Assembly: GCF_003403315.2 (NCBI RefSeq)
Contig: NZ_CP048407.1
Coordinates: 2,170,001-2,234,000 of the forward strand
Origin: Thermaerobacter sp. PB12/4term
Lineage (GTDB): Bacteria > Bacillota > Sulfobacillia > Thermaerobacterales > Thermaerobacteraceae
Direction: 5' to 3'
Length of the DNA stretch: 64,000 nucleotides
In this document: positions 55,802 to 62,541 of the stretch, piece by piece
Layout: the number at the start of each line of letters is the position of its first letter
How positions within the stretch are numbered: the first letter of the stretch is position 1
The notes under the pieces: generated by a model
Database searches by the model: none
What the model saw: only the letters and a program-made list of their open reading frames with translations
Told to the model about the DNA's origin: nothing
Position numbers and translations under genes: made by a program

Positions 55802-56635
55802 GTGGGCGCCATGCAGGGGGAGGCCGGGCTGCAAAAGGGGGAGGTCCGGCAACAAGACCAGCTGGTCCTGTACGAGGCCGACGGCCCCGTGGCCATCATC
55901 ACCCTCAACGACCCGGAACGAAGGAACCCGCTCTCCACCGCCATGGCGGAGGCTCTGATCGCAGCCCTGCGGCGGGGGTGCCGGGACCCCCAGGTACGAG
56001 CGCTGGTCCTGACCGGAGCGGGCCAGGCCTTCTGCGCCGGGGGGGACATCCGCGAGTTTGCCGGGCTCGACCGGCTGACCGGACCCCAGGTGCTGGAGCA
56101 GGGTGAGCGGTCGACCGAGCTCTTCAAGGCCGGGCAGTGGCTGACCAAGCCGCTGATCGGCGCCGTGCAGGGGGCAGCCATGGGGGGCGGGCTGGGCCTC
56201 GTGTGCCTCTGCCACTGGGTGGTGGCCGCCGACGATGCGGTCTTCGCCACGCCGGAGATCCAGCTGGGCCTCTTCCCCCTGGTGATCCTGCCCCTGATGA
56301 TGCAGGTCATGGGCCCGCGCCAGGCCCTGGCCCTGGGCCTTTCCGGCCGGCGGATCGGTGCCCAGGAAGCCAGCGCCCTCGGCCTGGTGACGGAGGTGGT
56401 GGCCCGGGACCAGGTCCTCCAGCGGGCCCGGGCCGTGGCCACCGAGCTGGCGGGCCGCAGCGGGGCCGCCATCGGCGCCGGCCTCAGGGCTTACGCTGCT
56501 GCCCTGAGCCTGCCCGCCCCGGCGGCCATCGACTTCGCCAACAGCCTGAGGGTGAGCACCTTCCTCAGCGCCGACCTCAAGGAAGGCGCCACGGCCTTCC
56601 TCGAGCGGCGAGCGCCGCAGTGGACCCACCGCTGA
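55802..56635 (+). CDS. Enoyl-CoA hydratase/isomerase family protein
   Basis: 277 residues, crotonase fold. The oxyanion-hole motif GQAFCAGGDIREF and the second Glu (FATPEIQLGLFP) are present. The first catalytic Glu of hydratases (GGGCEL) is replaced in AMGGGLGLVCLCHW, so simple hydration by the two-Glu mechanism is doubtful; isomerase or lyase activity is possible. GTG 55802 is 7 bases after AGGAGGTGG; ATG 55811 and GTG 55793 are alternatives. Positional equivalent of AtuE in the operon. Confidence 0.88.
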   Translation: MGAMQGEAGLQKGEVRQQDQLVLYEADGPVAIITLNDPERRNPLSTAMAEALIAALRRGCRDPQVRALVLTGAGQAFCAGGDIREFAGLDRLTGPQVLEQGERSTELFKAGQWLTKPLIGAVQGAAMGGGLGLVCLCHWVVAADDAVFATPEIQLGLFPLVILPLMMQVMGPRQALALGLSGRRIGAQEASALGLVTEVVARDQVLQRARAVATELAGRSGAAIGAGLRAYAAALSLPAPAAIDFANSLRVSTFLSADLKEGATAFLERRAPQWTHR

Positions 56636-56659
56636 GGCGCGGTTTTCCTGTGGGCGGCA

Positions 56660-56679
56660 CCGACCAACCGGTTGGTCGG
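56660..56679. promoter_or_regulatory. Perfect 20-bp palindrome upstream of atuA
   Basis: CCGACCAACCGGTTGGTCGG is fully self-complementary, with a further half site ACCAACCGG 1 bp to the right (56681-56689). It sits 160 bp before the atuA start and 25 bp after the crotonase stop. The form is typical of TetR-family operators of acyl-CoA catabolism; the cognate regulator is not adjacent. Confidence 0.6.
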
Positions 56680-56838
56680 GACCAACCGGCGCCGCCACCG
56701 GTCCCGGGGCTCTCGCCGGGCCTTCCCGCCAGGGCCGGTTCGATCGACGGCCGGCCGGCGGCCGGCCCCGCCGCCCGGGGAGCGGCAAGCAGCGGTGGGA
56801 CCCGAGGGGCAGGGTTCTTCCCCCGGAGGTGATGAGGC

Positions 56839-58230
56839 ATGGCAGCCAGGACCGTCCGCATCGGCGCGGGGCTGGGTTTTTACGGCGACCTCCCCTTTGC
56901 CGCGGCGGACGCCGTGCGAGCAGGCGACATCCAGTACCTCTGCTGCGACCACCTGGCCGAGCTGACCATGGCCATCCTGCACAAGGACCGGCAGCGCGAC
57001 CCCGGCGCCGGTTACACCCGCGACATCGGGCTCCTGTGCCAGACGGTGCTGCCGGTGGCCATGGCCAGGGGCGTGCGGCTGATCAGCAATGCCGGCGGGC
57101 TGAATCCCTACGGAGCGGCCCGCGAGGTCCTGCAGGTGGCGGCCCGCCTGGGCTTGCAGGACCTCAAGGTGGCGGTGGTCACGGGCGACGACGTCCTGGA
57201 TCGCCTGGACCTGTTCCGGCAAGAAGGGGCACCCCTGGAGCCGCTGGACGGCGGCCCGCCGTATGAAGAGGTCCGGCCGCGGCTGCTGTTCGCCAGCGCC
57301 TACCTGGGCGCCGAACCGGTGGTCCGCGCCCTGGCCACCGGCGCCCATGTGGTGATCACGGGACGGGTGGCCGACGCTTCCCTGTTCCTGGCCCCGCTGG
57401 TTTATGAGTTCGGCTGGCGGTGGGACGACTGGGACCGGCTGGCCGTGGGGGTGGTGGCCGGGCACATCAGCGAATGCTCGGCCCAGGCCACGGGCGGCAA
57501 CTTCAGCGGCCGCTGGTGGGAAGTCCCCGACATGGACCGCATCGGCTACCCCATCGCCGAGGTGGATGCCGGCGGTGGGCTGGTCATCACCAAGCCGCAG
57601 GGGACCGGCGGCCTGGTCACCCCCGATACGGTGAAGGAGCAGCTCTACTACGAGGTCCACGACCCGGCCCGCTACGTGAACCCGGACGTCACCGCCGACT
57701 TCTCCCAGATCGAACTGGTCCAGGAAGGCCCCGACCGGGTCAGGGTCAGCGGGATCCGGGGCGGTCCCCGGCCCGAGGTCCTGAAGGTCACCGCCGGCTA
57801 TGACGACGGCTGGCTCGGCCAGGCGGTGATCGGCTACTCCTGGCCCGACGCCCTGGAAAAGGCCCAGGCGGCGGAGCGAATCATCCGGCGGCAGATGGCC
57901 CGGGCAGGGCTGAACCCCGAAGCGATCCATGTGGAGTATCTGGGGGTCAACGCCCTCCACGGCCCTCTGGCCCCCATCCCCGACGAGCCCAACGAGGTCT
58001 ACCTGCGTTTTGCCATCCGGACCCGGACCCGGGAGGAAGCCGAGCGGCTGGCCCGGCTCTTCCCGCCCCTGGCCCTCAACGGGCCCCCGTACATCGGCGG
58101 CGCGTTGCCGGGCCTGGGTCGCTCCCGCCAGCTGCTGGGCATCTGGTCCACCACCGTTCCCCGCGGGTGGGTCGAACAGGCGGTGCGGGTGGAGGTGCTG
58201 GGGCTGGATGCCCTGGAGAAGGCCGGGTAG
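56839..58230 (+). CDS. AtuA-family (DUF1446) protein, main domain
   Basis: 463 residues of the acyclic terpene utilization AtuA family: GAGLGFYGDLPFAAADAV, YLCCDHLAELTMAIL, RLISNAGGLNPYGAA, ASAYLGAEPVVRALATGA, DASLFLAPLVYEFGW, GHISECSAQATGGNF. AtuA is required for growth on citronellol/geraniol in Pseudomonas, but its reaction is not defined to my knowledge. Pseudomonas AtuA is about 600 residues with an extra C-terminal domain; here that domain is a separate gene 167 bp downstream. The ATG at 56839 follows GGAGGTGATGAGG. Confidence 0.88.
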   Translation: MAARTVRIGAGLGFYGDLPFAAADAVRAGDIQYLCCDHLAELTMAILHKDRQRDPGAGYTRDIGLLCQTVLPVAMARGVRLISNAGGLNPYGAAREVLQVAARLGLQDLKVAVVTGDDVLDRLDLFRQEGAPLEPLDGGPPYEEVRPRLLFASAYLGAEPVVRALATGAHVVITGRVADASLFLAPLVYEFGWRWDDWDRLAVGVVAGHISECSAQATGGNFSGRWWEVPDMDRIGYPIAEVDAGGGLVITKPQGTGGLVTPDTVKEQLYYEVHDPARYVNPDVTADFSQIELVQEGPDRVRVSGIRGGPRPEVLKVTAGYDDGWLGQAVIGYSWPDALEKAQAAERIIRRQMARAGLNPEAIHVEYLGVNALHGPLAPIPDEPNEVYLRFAIRTRTREEAERLARLFPPLALNGPPYIGGALPGLGRSRQLLGIWSTTVPRGWVEQAVRVEVLGLDALEKAG

Positions 58231-58397
58231 ACCGCCGTCCTCGGGGTGTTACCGGGTGGGCCCGCCGGCCTGGGGGGTGGGCCTGGGTGGGAACCCGCCG
58301 GGGCGGGGGCCCCGCCGGCAGGTCCGGCGGCCTGGGAGGTCCCGCCGGCAGGGCCACCCCAGGGAGAACGGGGCGGGCCGGTGAAGGAGGGGTTTGC

Positions 58398-58781
58398 ATG
58401 GCACGGGTCGCCCTGCGGGGTTACTGCCAGGTCCGTTCGGGTGACAAGGGCGACACCCTGGACCTGACGGTGTTCGCCCCCAATGACGGATTTTACAGGG
58501 CGCTGGAAGAGCAACTGACACCGGCGGCGGTGCTGGAACACTTCCGGGGTCTGGCCCGGGGACCGGCGGAAGTCTACCCCCTGCCCCGGGTGCGGGGTAT
58601 CAAGATCGTCCTGCGCAATGCCCTGGGGGGCGGCGGGCCGGCCTCCCTGCGCCTCGATGCCCAGGGCAAGTCCCTGGCCGCCGCCATGCTGCGGATGACC
58701 GTGGAGGTTCCCGACGAGGTGCTGGCGGCCACCCCCTTCATGCGCCCGCCCCGGGCGGTCCTGCCGGCACCCGGGGAATAG
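58398..58781 (+). CDS. AtuA C-terminal ferredoxin-fold domain protein, free-standing
   Basis: 127 residues: LRGYCQVRSGDKGDTLDLTV, FAPNDGFYRALEEQLTPAAV, YPLPRVRGIKIVLRNALGGG, LRLDAQGKSLAAAML. This corresponds to the C-terminal region of long AtuA proteins (small ferredoxin-like fold, no iron-sulfur cysteines). The ATG at 58398 follows GAAGGAGGGG. It lies between AtuA and an acyl-CoA dehydrogenase and presumably associates with AtuA. The 167-bp gap before it contains imperfect GGTCCGCCGG/GGCCCGCCGG-like repeats. Confidence 0.82.
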   Translation: MARVALRGYCQVRSGDKGDTLDLTVFAPNDGFYRALEEQLTPAAVLEHFRGLARGPAEVYPLPRVRGIKIVLRNALGGGGPASLRLDAQGKSLAAAMLRMTVEVPDEVLAATPFMRPPRAVLPAPGE

Positions 58782-58881
58782 CCGGCCAGGGCGGCCGTCC
58801 CGCACGGCCGTCTCGCACCGGAACCACGCGCCGGGAACCACGCGCCACTGCACCAGATCGACACGAAAGGAGGCACCCGGG

Positions 58882-60090
58882 GTGCAGGCAACCCATCTCA
58901 ACCTGCTCGACCTGGGAGACGAGTACCGCCAGGTGGTGGAGATCACCCGCGACCTGATCCGGCGCCTCGAACCCCAGCGCAGCGAGTTCCTCCGCCAGAT
59001 CTTCGAGGAGCAGCGCTTCCCCGAGGCCATGTGGGAGCAGATGGCCGAGGCGGGCCTGCTGGGCCTGCTGATCCCCGAGGAGTACGGCGGCACGGGGCTC
59101 GGCCTGCTGGCCCTGACCCTGGTGATGGAGGAACTGGCCAGCGCCGGCTACGGCAACGCCCTGGTGGTGGTGACCAGCATGGACACCACCGCCATCCTCC
59201 GCGGGGGCAGCGAGGAGCAGAAGCAGCGGTGGCTGCCCCGCATCGCCGACGGCACCCTCAAGCTGGCCTTCGCCATCACCGAGCCCGAGAGCGGCACCAA
59301 CAGCTTCCGCATGAAGACCGAGGCCCGCAAGGAGGGCGGGGTCTACCGGCTGCGGGGCGAAAAGGGCTGGATCACCGGGGCCGACGTGGCCGACATGATC
59401 CTGGTGGTGGCCCGGACCATCCCCTATGCCGTCCTGAAGGAGCAGGGCCTGCCCCGGACCTACGGCCTGGGGCTGTTCCTGGTAGATCGCCACGCCCCCG
59501 GCCTGCACCTGTATCCCATGAACACCGCCGGCATCGAGGGCTACCGCCAGTTCCGCCTGGTGTTCGATGACGTGGAGGTGCCCGCCGACCACCTGATCGG
59601 CGCCGAACACATGGGCGCCCAGGTGCTGTTCTTCGCCCTGAATCCCGAGCGCATCCTGGCCGCCGCCACGGGCATCGGGTTGACCGAGCACGTGCTGCGG
59701 CGGGCCGCCGAGTATGCCCGCCAGCGCAAGGTGTTCGGCGACCGGCCCATCGGCTCGTACCAGGCCGTCCAGCACCCCCTGGCCCGGATCCGGGTGATGC
59801 AGGAGGCGGCCAGGCTGCTCACCTACCGGGCCGCCCAGGCCTTCGACCGGCAGATCTCGCCGGAGCGGGTGGGCACCTGGGCCAACATGGCCAAGTACCT
59901 GGCCTCGGAGACCGCCATCGCAGCCGTCGACCGGGCCATCCAGACCTTCGGCGGGCAGGGCTTCGTCAAGGAGAACCAGCTGATCCACCTCTGGACCTCG
60001 GCGCGGCTGCTGCGCACGGCGCCCATCAACAACGAGATGGTGCTCAACTTCATCGCCGAGCACGAGCTGGAACTGCCGCGCTCGTATTGA
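58882..60090 (+). CDS. Acyl-CoA dehydrogenase, isovaleryl-CoA-dehydrogenase-like active site
   Basis: 402 residues. Motifs: LIPEEYGGTGLGLLALTLV, AFAITEPESGTNSFRM, KGWITGADVADMILV, RQRKVFGDRPIGSYQAVQH and TFGGQGFVKEN. The MCAD-type YEGT glutamate is absent (RTAPINNEM). Glu256 in LNPERILAA occupies the place of Glu254 of isovaleryl-CoA dehydrogenase, which suits a beta-branched acyl-CoA. The GTG at 58882 follows AAAGGAGG. It corresponds to AtuD/LiuA in the proposed pathway. Confidence 0.9.
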   Translation: MQATHLNLLDLGDEYRQVVEITRDLIRRLEPQRSEFLRQIFEEQRFPEAMWEQMAEAGLLGLLIPEEYGGTGLGLLALTLVMEELASAGYGNALVVVTSMDTTAILRGGSEEQKQRWLPRIADGTLKLAFAITEPESGTNSFRMKTEARKEGGVYRLRGEKGWITGADVADMILVVARTIPYAVLKEQGLPRTYGLGLFLVDRHAPGLHLYPMNTAGIEGYRQFRLVFDDVEVPADHLIGAEHMGAQVLFFALNPERILAAATGIGLTEHVLRRAAEYARQRKVFGDRPIGSYQAVQHPLARIRVMQEAARLLTYRAAQAFDRQISPERVGTWANMAKYLASETAIAAVDRAIQTFGGQGFVKENQLIHLWTSARLLRTAPINNEMVLNFIAEHELELPRSY

Positions 60091-60138
60091 GGCGGGCGTG
60101 TCGAGGCGGCCGTGCCGCGCAACAAGAGGAGGATGGGC

Positions 60139-60921
60139 ATGAGCTTTGCCGGCAAGGTGGCCCTGGTGACCGGCGCCTCCCGGGGCATCGGAGAGGCGGT
60201 GGCCCGCACCCTGGGCGGCGAGGGAGCCACGGTGTTCGTCCACTTCAAGCAGCGGGAGGAGGACGCCCGCCAGGTGGCCGAGGCCATCGCCCGGGACGGG
60301 GGGCGCGGCATCCCGGTCCAGGCGGACCTGGAGGACCCCCAGGCGGTGGCGGCCATGATGGACCGCATCCGGGAGGAGGCCGGGGTCCTTGACATCCTGG
60401 TGGCCAATGCCGCCGCCACCGCCTTCAAGCCCCTGCTGGCCGTGGGGCCGCACAACATCCAGCGGACCTTTGCCATCACCATCCAGGCCTTCATCCAGAT
60501 GGTCCAGGCGGCGGTCCCCCTCATGCAGGGGCGGGCGGGGAAGATCGTCGCCGTGTCGGGATACGACAGCATCCGGTTCATCCCCGGCCACGGCATCCTG
60601 GGGGCGGCCAAGGCGGCCATGGAATCTTTGGTCCGCTACCTGGCTGTGGAACTGGCCCCCCTGGGCATCAACGTGAACGCCGTCTGTCCCGGGCCGGTGG
60701 AGACCGACTCCGCCCGCTTTTACGCGGGGGACCGTTGGCACGAGGTGGCGGCCCGGCTGGTGGCCGCCACCCCGCGCAAGCGGGTGGCCACCCCCGAGGA
60801 CGTGGCCCGCATCATCCGGTTCCTCTGCACCGACGACGCGGGCTGGCTCTGCGGCCAGACCCTGGTGTGCGACGGCGGCCTGACGCTGGACGGGGGCGCC
60901 ACGCTGTTCGGCATGGCATGA
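60139..60921 (+). CDS. FabL-like SDR (enoyl/3-oxoacyl reductase-like)
   Basis: 260 residues. Rossmann motif TGASRGIGEAVAR, VANAA, then SGYDSIRFIPGHGILGAAKAAMESLVRYLAVEL, which aligns with B. subtilis FabL. The spacing to Lys158 is that of enoyl reductases (Y-x6-K), but the Tyr is His151; Tyr142 is conserved. ATG 60139 lies 6 bases after AAGAGGAGG. It could act on a 3-hydroxyacyl- or enoyl-CoA, equivalent to AtuB/AtuG by position. Overlaps the next gene's earliest possible start. Confidence 0.86.
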   Translation: MSFAGKVALVTGASRGIGEAVARTLGGEGATVFVHFKQREEDARQVAEAIARDGGRGIPVQADLEDPQAVAAMMDRIREEAGVLDILVANAAATAFKPLLAVGPHNIQRTFAITIQAFIQMVQAAVPLMQGRAGKIVAVSGYDSIRFIPGHGILGAAKAAMESLVRYLAVELAPLGINVNAVCPGPVETDSARFYAGDRWHEVAARLVAATPRKRVATPEDVARIIRFLCTDDAGWLCGQTLVCDGGLTLDGGATLFGMA

Positions 60922-60941
60922 GCGGAGGAGGTCACGAGGCG

Positions 60942-62474
60942 GTGGAACGGGAGGCCCGCATCCTTCAGGAGCTCGAACGCATCAAGCGCGGGGGTCCCGA
61001 GCGGGGCCACGAGAAGCAGCGGGAAGCGGGCAAGCTCTTCGTCCGCGACCGGCTGCGCCTGTTCTTCGACGACGGCGAGCCCTATACCGAGTTCGGCGAG
61101 TTCGCCAGGGCCGGCGATCCCGAGCTGCCGGCCGACGGGGTTGTGACCGGCACCGGGCGGATCGGCGGGCGGCTTGTGTTTTTCGCCGCCAACGATTACA
61201 CGGTGAAGGCCGGCTCCATCGGCCGCTACCACGGCGAAAAGCTCATCCGCACCCAGGAGGCCGCCATGCGGGCGCGGCGGCCCATCCTCTACCTGGTCGA
61301 CTCCTCGGGGGCGCGGATCGACGAGGCGGGCGGCTACCACGTGGACCGCTACAGCGGCGGCCGGCTGTTCTACTACCACAGCATCATGTCCGGTGTCGTG
61401 CCCCAGATCGGGGTGCTGTACGGGTCGTGCTTCGCCGGTACCGCCTACACCCCAGTGTTCTGCGACTTCGTCATCATGATGGCCGGCTCGGCCATGGCCA
61501 TTGCGTCCCCCCGCATGGTGCAGATGGTGACGGGGGAGAAGGTATCGCCGGAAGAACTGGGCGGCGCCCGCATGCACGCCACGGTCAGCGGCTCGGCAGA
61601 CTTCGTTGCCCGGTCGGAAGAAGAGGCTGCGGATCTGGTCAAGCGGCTGCTCTCCTACCTGCCCGACAACTGCGACGAGCGCCCGCCCCGGGGCGAACCG
61701 CGGCCGCCGGCCCGGGATCCTGCGGAGATCGACGCCATCATCCCCCAGGATCCCAACCAGCCCTACGATGTGCGGCGCTTGATCGAAGCCATCGTGGATG
61801 AAGGAAGCTTTCTCGAGGTCAAGGCGGCCTACGCCGGCGAGCTGGTGACGGGATTCGCCCGCATCGACGGCCGGGTGGTGGGCATCGTGGCCAACCAGCC
61901 GGCGGTGCGAGGTGGGGCCATCTTCCCCGAGTCGTCGGACAAGGGAGCCGAGTTCGTCTGGATCTGCGACGCCTATAACATCCCGCTGCTCTACCTGTGC
62001 GACACGCCGGGGTTCATGGCCGGGTCGGCGGTGGAACGGGCGGGGATCCTGCGGCGCGGGCGCAAGTTCATCTTCGCCACCTCGTCGGCCACGGTGCCCA
62101 AGGTCTGCGTGGTGGTGCGGAAGGCCTACGGAGCGGGGATCTACGCCATGGCCGGGCCTGCATACAATCCCGACGTGACCCTGGCCCTGCCCTCGGCCGA
62201 GATCGCCGTCATGGGCCCGGAAGCGGCCATCAATGCGGTCTACTTCAACCGGCTGCAGGCCATCCCCGACCCCGCCGAGCGGGCCCGGGTGGTGGCCGCC
62301 CTGCGGGCGGAGTACCGCAAGGGCTACGAGATCACCAGGCTGGCGGCGGAGATGGTGGTCGACGACCTGATCCCGCCGCGGGACCTGCGCCGGGAGGTGA
62401 GCCGGTACTTCAAGCAATTCGAGAACCGGGAGGTGCAGTTGCCCAGGCGCAAGCACGCCACCATCCTGAGTTGA
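60942..62474 (+). CDS. Acyl-CoA carboxylase, carboxyltransferase (beta) subunit
   Basis: 510 residues, PccB/MccB/AtuC family. Motifs: VVTGTGRIGGRLVFFAAND, VDSSGARIDEAGGYHVDRY, YGSCFAGTAYTPVF, the second carboxyltransferase half VRGGAIFPESSDKGAEFVW, LCDTPGFMAGSAVE, RKAYGAGIYAMAGPAYNPD. It transfers CO2 from carboxybiotin to acyl-CoA. GTG 60942 is 9 bases after GGAGGAGGT; ATG 60918, overlapping the SDR stop, is an alternative. No biotin carboxylase or BCCP gene is in the window, so it must lie beyond the edge or elsewhere. 3-methylcrotonyl-, geranyl- or propionyl-CoA are candidate substrates. Confidence 0.92.
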   Translation: MEREARILQELERIKRGGPERGHEKQREAGKLFVRDRLRLFFDDGEPYTEFGEFARAGDPELPADGVVTGTGRIGGRLVFFAANDYTVKAGSIGRYHGEKLIRTQEAAMRARRPILYLVDSSGARIDEAGGYHVDRYSGGRLFYYHSIMSGVVPQIGVLYGSCFAGTAYTPVFCDFVIMMAGSAMAIASPRMVQMVTGEKVSPEELGGARMHATVSGSADFVARSEEEAADLVKRLLSYLPDNCDERPPRGEPRPPARDPAEIDAIIPQDPNQPYDVRRLIEAIVDEGSFLEVKAAYAGELVTGFARIDGRVVGIVANQPAVRGGAIFPESSDKGAEFVWICDAYNIPLLYLCDTPGFMAGSAVERAGILRRGRKFIFATSSATVPKVCVVVRKAYGAGIYAMAGPAYNPDVTLALPSAEIAVMGPEAAINAVYFNRLQAIPDPAERARVVAALRAEYRKGYEITRLAAEMVVDDLIPPRDLRREVSRYFKQFENREVQLPRRKHATILS

Positions 62475-62541
62475 GACCATGAAGGTCCTTGGATCGCATG
62501 GGGGTGCGGTCATGGGAGCGTACGTGTCGGGTGGGGTGGTC

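Noticed and set aside
54002-56788. A 928-codon open frame on the minus strand
   Set aside because: Antisense to the ligase and crotonase genes with the same composition bias; no motifs and no ribosome-site-supported start.
58738-60741. A 667-codon minus-strand frame, and similar long frames at 60720-62633 and 6825-8384
   Set aside because: All are shadows of convincingly assigned genes on the other strand in GC-rich DNA.
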